Assembly: GCF_016801775.1 (NCBI RefSeq)
Contig: NZ_CP069004.1
Span: 1,984,001-2,048,000 of the forward strand
Reading direction: 5' to 3'
Length of the DNA: 64,000 bases
Source of the DNA: Sulfitobacter mediterraneus
GTDB lineage: Bacteria > Pseudomonadota > Alphaproteobacteria > Rhodobacterales > Rhodobacteraceae
In this document: piece after piece, positions 12,691 through 21,011 of the stretch
How the letters are laid out: each line of letters opens with the position of its first letter
Numbering within the stretch: position 1 is the stretch's first letter
The notes under the pieces: model-generated
Seen by the model: only the letters and a program-made list of their open reading frames with translations
The model's database searches: none
What the model was told of the DNA's origin: nothing
Position numbers and translations under genes: made by a program

Positions 12691-13896
12691 CTAGCGCGTC
12701 CCGCCGCCGGGTTGGTCATTGGGGCGTTGCCTGCGCGGTTCAGTGTTGCGACGCGGCGAAGACAAGGCCTTGGCCAGCAGTGAAATATCGTGGCGCAACT
12801 CGGCCATGGTTTCTTGCCGGCCTGCGGAGATCTCTTCGAGAATACGCAGCATCTGTACGTCGATGGACCGCAACCGCATCCGGCTTTCGGCATCGATCCC
12901 CTCGCCTGATCCTTGCGCCTCAAGCGTGGCGATCAGGCGTTCTTGTCCTGCGGCCACTCGTTCGAGGGCAGCGCTGGCTGGATCGGTCCCTTCGATCCGG
13001 GTGGTCATCCGATCAACGGCATCGGCCAGTTTACCCATCTTTTCATCAACCTGGGCACGGCTGGCGTCAGAGCGGGCAAACAATTGCTGCAACTGCTCCA
13101 TCTGTTCGGCCATGTGATCGACAACCCCGGCCATGACGTGTTGTTCGCCTCCGGCTTCTTCGCCAGAGGAGAAACCGACGCGGGTGATGGAACTCAGCCA
13201 ATCTTCCAGCTCTTGATAGAATCGGTTCTGGCCATGCCCTGCGAACAGCTCCAACAGGCCAACAACCAGCGATCCGGCCAATCCCAAAAGGGACGATCCA
13301 AAGGCCACGCCCATACCGCCAAGCTGCGCCTCAAGCCCGGTCATCAACCGCGTGAAAACATCGACGCCGCCGTCACCCTCGGCTGGGGCGAGGCTGCGAA
13401 TGGTGTCAACAACAGCCGGAACTGTGGTCGCGAGGCCATAGAAAGTACCCAGAAGACCCAAAAAAATCAGCATGTTGACGATATAGCGCGTAATTTCACG
13501 CGCCTCGTCTATTCGGGTGGCAACTGAGTCAAGAATGGATCTGGTTGATGTTGCACTGACCTGCATCCGTGCCCCCCGCGTCCGCAAGAGCGAAGCCAGA
13601 GGAGCCAAAAGCTGCGGCGCGACGGTGTCGGGGTCGGGGGAGTCAGACGCGAAATTCTCAATCCAGCGGACCGATCCCATCAGTTGCACCACCTGATAAA
13701 AACAGGCCAGCACGCCGATCAAAAAGACAAAGATGATCACGCCGTTGAGATAAGGATTGGCGGCAAAAATCGGATATACCGAAGGCAGCGCCAGCGTGGC
13801 ACCAGCACCCGTCAAGATCAACACAACCAGCATCAGAGCAATCTGACGCAAGGGTTGGGAAAACTGCGGTCGTTGTTCGCGTTCTGGCTGCGACAT
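12691..13896 (-). CDS. MotA/TolQ/ExbB-type proton channel protein
   Basis: 401 residues with four predicted membrane helices near 18-40, 51-73, 138-160 and 193-220. The third and fourth hold the channel-type motifs: NMLIFLGLLGTFYGLATTV and MGVAFGSSLLGLAGSLVVG, which match the conserved TM3/TM4 pattern of MotA, TolQ and ExbB. The C-terminal third (about 245-400) is a cytoplasmic, probably coiled-coil tail. It is cotranscribed with the MotB-like gene, which starts 2 nt after its stop. Together they resemble a 5:2 stator unit. Zorya ZorA has a similar plan, but the other Zorya genes are absent here. Confidence 0.8.
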   Translation of the reverse strand: MSQPEREQRPQFSQPLRQIALMLVVLILTGAGATLALPSVYPIFAANPYLNGVIIFVFLIGVLACFYQVVQLMGSVRWIENFASDSPDPDTVAPQLLAPLASLLRTRGARMQVSATSTRSILDSVATRIDEAREITRYIVNMLIFLGLLGTFYGLATTVPAVVDTIRSLAPAEGDGGVDVFTRLMTGLEAQLGGMGVAFGSSLLGLAGSLVVGLLELFAGHGQNRFYQELEDWLSSITRVGFSSGEEAGGEQHVMAGVVDHMAEQMEQLQQLFARSDASRAQVDEKMGKLADAVDRMTTRIEGTDPASAALERVAAGQERLIATLEAQGSGEGIDAESRMRLRSIDVQMLRILEEISAGRQETMAELRHDISLLAKALSSPRRNTEPRRQRPNDQPGGGTR

Positions 13897-13969
13897 GCGG
13901 CCCTGCTCCTGACCCTTTTGCCTGCTTTAGTTGCAGTTTACACCGAAAATTGCGCCGGATGCCAAGGAA

Positions 13970-14500
13970 TTATGTTGCCAGTGTTTTGACCCGCGCATTG
14001 AGCCATTCGAGCGCCGGATCATGCAGGCCAACCTCGGCCAGATGATCGGCGGTATTGTAGAGATATTCGGTGTTTGGCCCGCGCCCACCCACCGCTTTGG
14101 CGATGATTTGCGCTTGTTCTTCGAGCGGCAGACCACCGCAATATTGCACATGCGCCTCGTCGATCACATAGACCAACGCCTCAATATCGCGATTGTCATT
14201 GAGATGTACGGTCAGCGTCTTTTCCACGTAAGCTGAGGAAATCAATTCACGTTCCCGCAAATAGGCCAGTGTCTCGGCCTCCTGCCCCGGCACAACCCGC
14301 AGCGCAATCCCTTCGCATGCGGTGTCTGGATGTTCATCAAGCGCAAGAACCAAGCCGGGGTTTTCCTCGGTGCCGCGATGATGGATGGAGCGCATGCAGA
14401 ATGATCGCGCATAGCCCGGCAAGGTGCCGATCACACTTTCGGCGACATCGAAACCGGGGTTCCAAAGCAGACTGCCATATCCGAATACCCACATTGCCAT
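13970..14500 (-). CDS. chaC: ChaC-like gamma-glutamylcyclotransferase
   Basis: 176 residues. The N-terminal VFGYGSLLWNPGF is the hallmark of the ChaC/GGCT fold that binds the gamma-glutamyl group, and LRERELISSAYVEK carries the catalytic-glutamate region. ChaC enzymes release 5-oxoproline from glutathione, giving Cys-Gly, and so lower the glutathione pool. The start is the ATG at 14500 (MAMWVFGYGS). It lies 73 nt upstream of the stator-like pair on the same strand and may or may not share a transcript with it. Family identification is strong; preference for glutathione over other gamma-glutamyl compounds is inferred from the ChaC subtype. Confidence 0.88.
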   Translation of the reverse strand: MAMWVFGYGSLLWNPGFDVAESVIGTLPGYARSFCMRSIHHRGTEENPGLVLALDEHPDTACEGIALRVVPGQEAETLAYLRERELISSAYVEKTLTVHLNDNRDIEALVYVIDEAHVQYCGGLPLEEQAQIIAKAVGGRGPNTEYLYNTADHLAEVGLHDPALEWLNARVKTLAT

Positions 14501-14566
14501 CGCGCTGGTCCTTTCTATTTGCCTTGGGTAAACCGCATATAGCGGTAGAGTTAAAGGGGTTTCAGC

Positions 14567-15571
14567 ATGCGCATATTGATCCGATTGCTGATCCTTTTGG
14601 CAGTGGTTTGGAGCGGTTGGTGGTGGATGGCCGCCTCCGTAATTGATCGGGGTTTAGATGGCTGGATGGCGGCCCGCCGTGCAGAAGGATGGCAAGCGGA
14701 AGCGGCGCCCATCACTACCACCGGTTTTCCTTTTGAGCTTCAGACCCAAATCATGGATCTATCTCTCGCGGATCCTGAAACGGGGCTGGCGCTTCGGTTG
14801 GACGGCACCACGGTTTCCGCGCCCGCCTATTGGCCGGGATATGTCACCCTGTCTGTGCCAAGCACCCCGATTGAACTGCACATCGCTGACAGCAAACATC
14901 TGTTCCGGCTGCAAGATGGCATCGCGCGGCTGCATTTGCATCCGGGAGTATCATTGGAGTTGGACAGCATGCAGACCCACGGCGGTGCATGGCGATGGAA
15001 CACCCGACCGGGCAACATTCTGGCCGGTGACAGCTGGGCCATGAAAATCACGCAAGATGATGTTATCGATGAGGAATATCAGTTTGACTTGCAAATCGAC
15101 AATCTCCGTCCGGGCGACCCCCTGCGGGTTCAATTGGCAGTGCCCGCTGATTGGCCGCTGTCTTTCGAAAACTTCGCCGCAAACCTGACAGTGACCTTTG
15201 ACCGCCCATGGGACCGCCGCGCAATCGAGGACATCCGGCCCCAACCGCGCCGCATCATCTTGCGAGACGCCAATGCAACCTGGGGGCCGGTCCGCTTGGT
15301 TGCGGATGGCGATCTGACCGTGGACAGCATGGGCACCCCCGATGGCACCGCGAACCTCTTGGTCGAAAATTGGGGAGAGCTTTTGGATCTGGCCGTGGCA
15401 GCTGGCGTCCTGCCCGCAAGCATACGCCCGCGAGCCCAAACAATGCTGGGCGCCTTGGCCAATCTGGGCGGTGATCCGACCCGCCTTGATCTAGGTCTGC
15501 GGTTCGCGGGTGGCGAGATGTTTCTGGGCTCAATTCGTCTGGGCCCGGCCCCGCGCATTGTGCTGCGCTGA
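14567..15571 (+). CDS. DUF2125 domain protein, membrane-anchored periplasmic
   Basis: 334 residues. One N-terminal hydrophobic helix (about 3-24, LIRLLILLAVVWSGWWWMAA) is followed by a region with DGWMAARRAEGWQ and ITTTGFPFELQTQIMD, the opening pattern of DUF2125, a mainly alphaproteobacterial family of beta-rich exported proteins. The rest reads as extended beta structure facing the periplasm. The function is unknown. The ATG at 14567 has AAAGGGG upstream. Its TGA abuts the stop of the convergent extensin-like gene, with the two stops sharing TGATCA at 15569-15574, so no terminator fits between them. Confidence 0.8.
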   Translation: MRILIRLLILLAVVWSGWWWMAASVIDRGLDGWMAARRAEGWQAEAAPITTTGFPFELQTQIMDLSLADPETGLALRLDGTTVSAPAYWPGYVTLSVPSTPIELHIADSKHLFRLQDGIARLHLHPGVSLELDSMQTHGGAWRWNTRPGNILAGDSWAMKITQDDVIDEEYQFDLQIDNLRPGDPLRVQLAVPADWPLSFENFAANLTVTFDRPWDRRAIEDIRPQPRRIILRDANATWGPVRLVADGDLTVDSMGTPDGTANLLVENWGELLDLAVAAGVLPASIRPRAQTMLGALANLGGDPTRLDLGLRFAGGEMFLGSIRLGPAPRIVLR

Positions 15572-16348
15572 TCAGCGGCAGTAGTTGCCGCCGCGGGAGA
15601 TCGCCGTGTCGAAATGGAAATGATCGCGATGATAACGATCCGCTTGCGGGCCAAGAACGGTCTTGAATGGGCCGCACGCGCCGCGGTGCATTTTGCGCAA
15701 TGCCTTTTTGGTTCCACGGTTGTTCCAGCCGTGCAAAACGGTGATCTCCGACCCGTTGCGCAACCGGAAGGCGGATATATCAATCGCCCGGCCTTTGCCA
15801 TGCTCCGATATCTTTGCGCCTTTCTTATTGTTGCGGGTTCGGCAAGCGTAATGCGCCGCCACCTTGAGGCCGGTCAAACCGCCGCCCGTGCGGGACAACG
15901 CAGGCTTGGCCGTGCGATCCAGCCATTTTTTCAACGCGTCAGCCGTCCGGCAATCCATCACGGATGTCTGGCTCAGGCTCACGCCGGAAACCGACCTTAC
16001 GCGCACTGCCCGCTCAACACCGCAACCTTTCAGCCGCGCTTTGACCCGGCCGATCTCTTCACCTTGGATGGCCAAATCTCCGCACACAGCGCCCTTCCTC
16101 AGAATTCGTTTTTTCTGGCGGGCGTTTTTCTCCACCCGCGCGGGGCGAAACAATGGCCGCAGTGACAAAGACAACCCATTGCCCAGCATCAACTTTTCAT
16201 GACTTGCAACCGGCGCAGCCACACCAGCCCCAGCCATAGCCGCCGGATAAACATTTCCGCCGCGTTGCACCGGCCTTTTGGAATTTTCCGGTCCTTCGGC
16301 CCAACAGGCCTGTCCGATCATCACCAAAGCCAGCACAAATAGACGCAT
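15572..16348 (-). CDS. Extensin-like family protein, secreted
   Basis: 258 residues with a signal peptide (about 1-17, ending QACWA). The C-terminal half has the Extensin-like_C pattern: CRTADALKKWLDRTAKPAL, HGKGRAIDISAF and YHRDHFHFD. The His/Asp/His arrangement resembles the zinc peptidases of the LAS/VanY type, so a cell-wall peptidase role is plausible but not shown. The name comes from a distant plant match and says nothing of function. Its ATG overlaps the tyrC stop by one base (TAATG on the minus strand), so it is translated from the hisC-tyrC transcript, an odd companion for tyrosine synthesis. Confidence 0.82.
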   Translation of the reverse strand: MRLFVLALVMIGQACWAEGPENSKRPVQRGGNVYPAAMAGAGVAAPVASHEKLMLGNGLSLSLRPLFRPARVEKNARQKKRILRKGAVCGDLAIQGEEIGRVKARLKGCGVERAVRVRSVSGVSLSQTSVMDCRTADALKKWLDRTAKPALSRTGGGLTGLKVAAHYACRTRNNKKGAKISEHGKGRAIDISAFRLRNGSEITVLHGWNNRGTKKALRKMHRGACGPFKTVLGPQADRYHRDHFHFDTAISRGGNYCR

Positions 16349-17271
16349 TATTTTCCCCTAGCACCGCGCCCAAAGTCCGGCGCATCCGTATCCTGCCCCG
16401 CCTCAATGATCCCGCGCCGGATGGCACGGGTGCGGGTGAAATAGTCAAACAGGTGATCACCATCACCCTGACGGATCGCCCGTTGCAGCGCAAAAAGCTC
16501 TTCGGTAAAGCGCCCGAGGATTTCGAGGGTTGCATCTTTGTTGGTCAAAAACACATCCCTCCACATCGTCGGGTCGCTCGCTGCGATCCGGGTAAAATCC
16601 CTAAACCCAGCTGCTGAATATTTTATTACTTCGCTGTCAGTCACACGTCTCAGGTCATCGGCGACCCCTACCATCGTATAAGCAATAAGGTGCGGCGCAT
16701 GAGAGGTGACCGCCAAAACCAGATCATGGTGTTCGGCATCCATTTCATCAACGTTGGAGCCAAGCCCCTCCCAAAACCGGCGCAAATCTGCCGTGGCTTG
16801 GGGGTTGGTGCCTTCTACCGGCACCAAAAGGCACCATCGGTTGTCGAAAAGTTCCGCAAACCCTGACCGAGGGCCGGAATGTTCGGTGCCAGCCAATGGG
16901 TGTGCGGGAATGAAATGCACGTTGTCAGGCAACTCAGGGCCAACCTGGGCGATCACGTCCGCTTTGACGGACCCCACATCCGTGACCGTGGCACCGGGTT
17001 TCAGCATTGGCGCAATCTCTGCGGCAACCGCGCCCATCACCCCGACCGGCACACAAAGCACAACCAGATCCGCGTCTTTCACAACCTCGGACAGGCTGTC
17101 GCACACGGTGTCACACAGGCCAATCTCGCGGGCAACATCACGGGTCTCGGCGGACCGGGCGTAGCCTGAAACGGACCCTGCAACACCGCCACGTTTCATC
17201 GCCCAAAACATCGAAGAGGCGATAAGCCCAAGCCCGATCAAGGCAACCTTTTCATATACTTGCGCACTCAC
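16348..17271 (-). CDS. tyrC: Prephenate/arogenate dehydrogenase
   Basis: NAD(P)-dependent oxidative decarboxylation of prephenate or arogenate in tyrosine synthesis. The 307 residues begin with a nucleotide-binding fold, VALIGLGLIASSMFWAMKR, and include FIPAHPLAGTEHSGPRSGF, the conserved substrate-site segment of the family, followed by the helical dimerisation domain. The start is GTG at 17269-17271, overlapping the hisC stop by 4 nt (GTGA). The pairing with a HisC-type aminotransferase suits the arogenate route, where the aminotransferase acts on prephenate or on 4-hydroxyphenylpyruvate; which of the two cannot be told from sequence. Confidence 0.92.
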   Translation of the reverse strand: MSAQVYEKVALIGLGLIASSMFWAMKRGGVAGSVSGYARSAETRDVAREIGLCDTVCDSLSEVVKDADLVVLCVPVGVMGAVAAEIAPMLKPGATVTDVGSVKADVIAQVGPELPDNVHFIPAHPLAGTEHSGPRSGFAELFDNRWCLLVPVEGTNPQATADLRRFWEGLGSNVDEMDAEHHDLVLAVTSHAPHLIAYTMVGVADDLRRVTDSEVIKYSAAGFRDFTRIAASDPTMWRDVFLTNKDATLEILGRFTEELFALQRAIRQGDGDHLFDYFTRTRAIRRGIIEAGQDTDAPDFGRGARGK

Positions 17272-18350
17272 CCTGCAGTTCTCCAGTTGGTCAAAGCCGT
17301 GATAACACGATCTGTTTGTTGGGCATCGCCGACGGTGATCCGCAGACCTTCGGGAAAGCCATATGCAGGCACGCGGCGGATCAGAATGCCGGCGGCCTTC
17401 AGGGCCTGATCAGCCGCATCCGCCTCCGCTGCGTCCCGGCAACGGACCAGCACGAAATTGGCGGAACTGTCATCGCAGGCCAGTCCCAATTGCCGCACGG
17501 CGCCCGTCAGTCGCGCCCGTTGTTCTGCGTTCAAATCTACGCAGGTGCGCAGCCAATCACGGTCTTTTGCAGCCGCCTCAGCCGCAGCCAGTTGAACGCC
17601 AGACAGGTTGAAGGGCTGGCGAACGCGGCGCATCACATCGATCATCTCTTGTGGACCATAGCCCCAACCGATGCGCAAACCGCCCAGTCCGTAGACTTTG
17701 GAAAAAGTGCGTGTCATTAAGACGTTTGAACGCGATTGAGCCAAAGCAGCCCCGCCATCAAAGCCTTCGGCGTATTCGGTATAGGCCCCGTCGATTACCA
17801 GGATCACATCCGCAGGCAAGGCATCCGCCAGCCGCTCCAGCTCTCCTTCGGGCAAAACAGTGCCGGTAGGGTTGCCGGGGTTGGTGATCAGAACCAGACG
17901 GGTCTTATCCGTGACGGCTGCCAATACCGTATCCACATCCACAACGCGGCTCTTCTCAGGCACGCAAACAGGTGTAGCGCCTGCCATGTGAGTCAGGATC
18001 GGATACATGGAGAACCCGTGTTCGGTAAAAATGATCTCATCACCCACACCTGCGTAGGCCTGAATGACAATCTGCAACACCTCGTCCGAACCCACACCGC
18101 AAAGGATCCGCTCCGGATCAAGCGACCAAAGATCCGCAATCGCGGCGCGCAGTTCGGCATGATCCGTGGAGGGATAGCGATGCAGTTGCGCGGCGGCCTC
18201 TGACACGGCCTTCATCGCGGAAGGCGGCGGGCCAAGCGGGTTCTCATTGGAGCTGAGTTTAAGCACATCACTGTGGCCGGGCAATTGGCTTGCCCCACCT
18301 TGGTAAAGTGCGATCTCCATGATGCCGGGTTGCGGTGTGATCTTGGTCAT
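17268..18350 (-). CDS. hisC: Histidinol-phosphate/aromatic aminotransferase
   Basis: PLP-dependent class I/II aminotransferase, about 360 residues. I place the start at the ATG at 18350 (MTKITPQPGIMEIALYQGG), which has GGAAGG upstream. LSSNENPLGPP opens the fold, ITNPGNPTGT is the PLP-phosphate region, and TFSKVYGLGGLRIGWGY contains the Schiff-base lysine. It probably transaminates imidazole-acetol phosphate in histidine synthesis and, given its coupling to tyrC, aromatic keto acids as well. No other his genes are close. The gene leads the operon hisC-tyrC-extensin. Confidence 0.9.
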   Translation of the reverse strand: MTKITPQPGIMEIALYQGGASQLPGHSDVLKLSSNENPLGPPPSAMKAVSEAAAQLHRYPSTDHAELRAAIADLWSLDPERILCGVGSDEVLQIVIQAYAGVGDEIIFTEHGFSMYPILTHMAGATPVCVPEKSRVVDVDTVLAAVTDKTRLVLITNPGNPTGTVLPEGELERLADALPADVILVIDGAYTEYAEGFDGGAALAQSRSNVLMTRTFSKVYGLGGLRIGWGYGPQEMIDVMRRVRQPFNLSGVQLAAAEAAAKDRDWLRTCVDLNAEQRARLTGAVRQLGLACDDSSANFVLVRCRDAAEADAADQALKAAGILIRRVPAYGFPEGLRITVGDAQQTDRVITALTNWRTAG

Positions 18351-18410
18351 CTGCTGTCTTCCTTCCCCCATCGCGAGGGTTGTAGCGGCCATGGGAAGCT
18401 GCGGCCAGCC

Positions 18411-18447
18411 AAAACGAGAAAGGCCGCGGCGGTTTCCCGTCGCGGCC
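18411..18447 (-). terminator. Rho-independent terminator of rpsD
   Basis: An 11 bp stem with one G-U pair: GGCCGCGGCGG at 18422-18432 and CCGTCGCGGCC at 18437-18447, with a 4 nt loop. Read on the minus strand it follows the rpsD stop by about 30 nt, and the bases after the stem are TTTCTCGTTTT, a passable U-rich tail. It should also insulate the hisC operon from rpsD transcription. Confidence 0.8.
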
Positions 18448-18476
18448 CTGAATTGGCTTGGAATGAAAGGCGAAGA

Positions 18477-19097
18477 TTAGTTCTTCGCGTAGAATTCCAC
18501 GACGAGGTTTGGTTCCATCATGACCGGATACGGCACATCGCCCAGCGCAGGCGTGCGCACGAATGTCGCGGTCATCTTCGAATGGTCTGCCTCGATATAG
18601 TCAGGCACGTCACGCTCAGCCAGCTGGGTGGCTTCGAGCAGTGCAACCATCTGCTTGGAACGGTCACGCACTTCGATAACGTCACCTTCTTTTACACGGT
18701 AGGAAGGAATGTTCACTTTCTTGCCGTTCACACGGACATGGCCGTGGTTCACGAACTGGCGTGCAGCAAATACGGTCGCAACGAATTTGGCGCGGTACAC
18801 AACCGCGTCCAGGCGGCGTTCCAGCAGACCGATGAGGTTTTCACCTGTGTCGCCTTTTACACGCTCAGCTTCACCGTAGATGCGGCGGAATTGCTTTTCG
18901 GTCAGGTCGCCGTAGTAGCCCTTGAGCTTCTGCTTGGCGCGCAGCTGGATACCGAAGTCGGAAAGTTTGCCTTTGCGGCGCTGACCGTGCTGGCCGGGGC
19001 CATATTCGCGGCGGTTCACGGGGGATTTCGGACGGCCCCAGATGTTTTCGCCCATGCGGCGGTCAAGTTTGTGCTTGGCAGCGGTGCGTTTGGTCAC
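18477..19097 (-). CDS. rpsD: 30S ribosomal protein S4
   Basis: Primary 16S rRNA-binding protein of the small subunit, 206 residues. It begins with [20 protein letters not shown] and has the S4 RNA-binding core with [20 protein letters not shown] and [20 protein letters not shown]. The zinc-binding cysteines of some S4 proteins are absent, as in many C-minus types. As in other alphaproteobacteria it stands alone instead of in the alpha operon. It has a strong promoter (19193-19220), a structured leader that covers its Shine-Dalgarno site, and a terminator, so it is a self-contained and probably self-regulated unit. Confidence 0.98.
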   Translation of the reverse strand: MTKRTAAKHKLDRRMGENIWGRPKSPVNRREYGPGQHGQRRKGKLSDFGIQLRAKQKLKGYYGDLTEKQFRRIYGEAERVKGDTGENLIGLLERRLDAVVYRAKFVATVFAARQFVNHGHVRVNGKKVNIPSYRVKEGDVIEVRDRSKQMVALLEATQLAERDVPDYIEADHSKMTATFVRTPALGDVPYPVMMEPNLVVEFYAKN

Positions 19098-19186
19098 GGC
19101 TGTTCTCCTTTAAATGTTAAAGGGCGTTGTCCTTTGGTCCAAGACCCGACAGGCATCCCCTCGCGGGGGCCACCAACACCAATGAA
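19098..19186 (-). promoter_or_regulatory. Structured 5' leader of rpsD with mutually exclusive hairpins
   Basis: On the minus strand the 3' end of the leader reads CCTTTAA-CAT-TTAAAGG then AGAACAGCC before ATG. This 7 bp perfect inverted repeat (19107-19123) buries the Shine-Dalgarno AAAGGAG in its 3' arm. The segment CCTTT (19119-19123) can instead pair with an upstream AAAGG (19131-19135), which would free the ribosome site. A GC hairpin (CCCC/GGGG) lies further upstream near 19160. This is the layout expected of translational autoregulation by S4. The pairing is seen directly; the regulation is inference. Confidence 0.5.
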
Positions 19187-19192
19187 GCCGCG

Positions 19193-19220
19193 CTTATACG
19201 GGGGATCGGGACAGAGTCAA
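19193..19220 (-). promoter_or_regulatory. Strong sigma-70 promoter of rpsD
   Basis: On the minus strand a -35 box TTGACT (19215-19220) and a -10 box TATAAG (19193-19198) are separated by 16 nt. Both are close to consensus. The predicted start near 19186 gives a leader of about 90 nt. This suits a highly expressed ribosomal protein gene. Confidence 0.7.
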
Positions 19221-19370
19221 CACGGGAATGGGATTGGCTGAGGAAAGGAAGAGGTTTTCAGGTTAGCCGCTTCTAGTTCGTCTAGCCTAGAAAGCTGGCC
19301 GCACGACGATAAATTGACAGATCAAGGTCAGCTATGAGGCCTTACGTGCCCTTCAAGATAGCGTGCAAAA

Positions 19371-19422
19371 TGCCAAATCTTCGATTTGGCAGCGCCCGAA
19401 CCGCCCCCACGGGGCGGGCGCT
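19371..19422 (-). terminator. Nested palindromes downstream of tag, probable terminator or repeat element
   Basis: Two adjoining palindromes. TGCCAAATC/GATTTGGCA (19371-19391, 3 nt loop) is a perfect 9 bp stem. Next to it AGCGCCCG/CGGGCGCT (19391-19398 and 19415-19422) competes with an inner CCGCCCC/GGGGCGG (19401-19417). On the minus strand the second stem in line is followed by ATTTTGC, so it can end tag transcription. The rest of the region between rpsD and tag (19098-19495) holds the rpsD promoter and leader and no gene. The two-part form also resembles an intergenic repeat family. Confidence 0.55.
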
Positions 19423-19495
19423 TTGCTTTCCGCCCCTCGATTCGGGCGCGGCGGCTCTTGTTGCTCGGCAAGTTCCACATAGCCGCCAACCGCCC

Positions 19496-20065
19496 CTACT
19501 GCGCCATTGCTGCACATTCATCATGCCGGTGGCATGTCACGATGTGATCATTCACCAGACCGCAAGCCTCCATCCAGGCATAGACAATCGTCGGGCCACA
19601 GAATTTGAATCCGGCTTTCTTGAGATCTTTTGACACCTGCACCGAAAGCGGGGTCTGTGGCGGCACATCGGCCTGCGTGGCAAAACGGGTCTGCAGGGGG
19701 GTGCCGTCCACGTATCGCCACATGAAGGTATCGAAGCCGCTCTTCTCCTCCAATTCGATCCACGCGCGGGCATTGTTGATCGTGGCCTCAATCTTGCCGC
19801 GGTGCCGGATGATGCCGGGATCGGCCAGCAGGCGGGTCACCTCCGCCTCGCCCCAACCGGCAATCACATGCGGATCAAACCCCTCAAAGGCAGCGCGAAA
19901 ATTTTCGCGTTTTTTCAGGATCGTGATCCAGCTCAGCCCTGCTTGAAACCCGTCCAGAATGAGCTTTTCCCAAAGCGCGCGACTGTCATACTCCGGCACG
20001 CCCCATTCCGTGTCGTGGTAATCAACGTAAATCTTTTCCAGTCCGGCCCAGCCACAGCGTTCCAT
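19496..20065 (-). CDS. tag: DNA-3-methyladenine glycosylase I
   Basis: Removes 3-methyladenine from alkylated DNA in base-excision repair. The 189 residues start MERCGWAGLEKIYVDYHDTEWG, with the typical Cys and His of the Tag zinc site, and end with VNDHIVTCHRH, which supplies the remaining zinc ligands. FQAGLSWITILKKRE is the helix-hairpin region of the family. I use the ATG at 20065. It is divergent from the EAL gene at 20166, with 100 nt between them, and is followed on its own strand by the palindromes at 19371-19422. Confidence 0.95.
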   Translation of the reverse strand: MERCGWAGLEKIYVDYHDTEWGVPEYDSRALWEKLILDGFQAGLSWITILKKRENFRAAFEGFDPHVIAGWGEAEVTRLLADPGIIRHRGKIEATINNARAWIELEEKSGFDTFMWRYVDGTPLQTRFATQADVPPQTPLSVQVSKDLKKAGFKFCGPTIVYAWMEACGLVNDHIVTCHRHDECAAMAQ

Positions 20066-20165
20066 CAATCCTGCCTTTCCCTCGATTTTTCGAAAATTTG
20101 CCTGTTAAGGCCGCGTTATCATTTGCCCTGCACTGTCGGCACGGGTCAGAGGAAAGTACATCATC

Positions 20166-21011
20166 GTGGGCAGCCGGCACAAACGTCGTTTCAGCGATAT
20201 CACACCGGGGGTGGAAAGCCCGCTGAATTTTGCCCTTGCCCAACGGGACAGAAACACTGTTGCCATGGTTCGTGATGCGCTGCTGCACAAACAGACGCTG
20301 CTGGCCTACCAGCCGATTATGCGGGCCAGCAACCACAGCAAGGTCGCCTTTTATGAAGGATTGATGCGGATCATCGATGAAACCGGGCGGGTGATACCGG
20401 CACGCGAATTCATGCCTGCGGTCGAGGATACGGAGTTGGGCCGCGAGATTGATGTGCAGGCCCTGCGCATGGGCCTGAGTGCCTTGCGCCAAAATCCGGG
20501 GCTGCGGCTGTCGATCAATATGTCGGCACGGTCGATCGGCTATAAATCATGGAATCAGGTATTGCGCCGGGCCTTGCGGCAAGATGAAACGCTGGGCGAG
20601 CGGCTGATCCTTGAGATCACGGAAAGTTCGGCCATGCTGGTGCCGGAACTTGTCGCGGATTTCATGGATGAGCTGCAACCGCATGGTGTTTGTTTTGCCA
20701 TGGACGACTTTGGCGCAGGCTTTACCGCGATCCGCTACTTCAAGGATTTCTACTTTGATATCCTGAAACTGGACGGTCAATTCATCCAGGGAATCTCTCA
20801 AAACCCGGACAACCGCGCCATCACCGCGGCACTGATTTCCATAGCGCGACATTTTGACATGCTGACCATCGCTGAATTTGTCGAAAACGCAGAAGATGCC
20901 GCTACGTTAACGGAAATGGGCATAGACTGTTTACAAGGCTACCTTTTTAGCGCTCCCATAACCCGGCCCAAATGGCTCAAAACCGGGAAAGGGCCAACCG
21001 CCCCCATATGA
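20166..21011 (+). CDS. Stand-alone EAL-domain protein, probable c-di-GMP phosphodiesterase
   Basis: 281 residues, nearly all EAL domain (about 35-270). The signature is EGL in place of EAL (Glu64 in FYEGLMR). The other metal and substrate residues look intact: an Asn in INMSARS, Glu in [16 protein letters not shown], Lys in LKLDGQF, Glu in AEFVENAED, and QGYLFSAP at the end. So c-di-GMP hydrolysis to pGpG is likely, though the Ala to Gly change could alter rate. There is no GGDEF domain, sensor or membrane segment. The start is GTG at 20166 behind AGAGGAAAG. It is followed by phaA 121 nt later. Confidence 0.82.
   Translation: MGSRHKRRFSDITPGVESPLNFALAQRDRNTVAMVRDALLHKQTLLAYQPIMRASNHSKVAFYEGLMRIIDETGRVIPAREFMPAVEDTELGREIDVQALRMGLSALRQNPGLRLSINMSARSIGYKSWNQVLRRALRQDETLGERLILEITESSAMLVPELVADFMDELQPHGVCFAMDDFGAGFTAIRYFKDFYFDILKLDGQFIQGISQNPDNRAITAALISIARHFDMLTIAEFVENAEDAATLTEMGIDCLQGYLFSAPITRPKWLKTGKGPTAPI

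Noticed and set aside
10601..13896. A complete Zorya-type anti-phage system
   Set aside because: Only ZorA/ZorB-like proteins are present. No helicase or nuclease gene (ZorC, D or E) is adjacent; the flanks are a peptidase and chaC. The pair is kept as a finding without a defence label.
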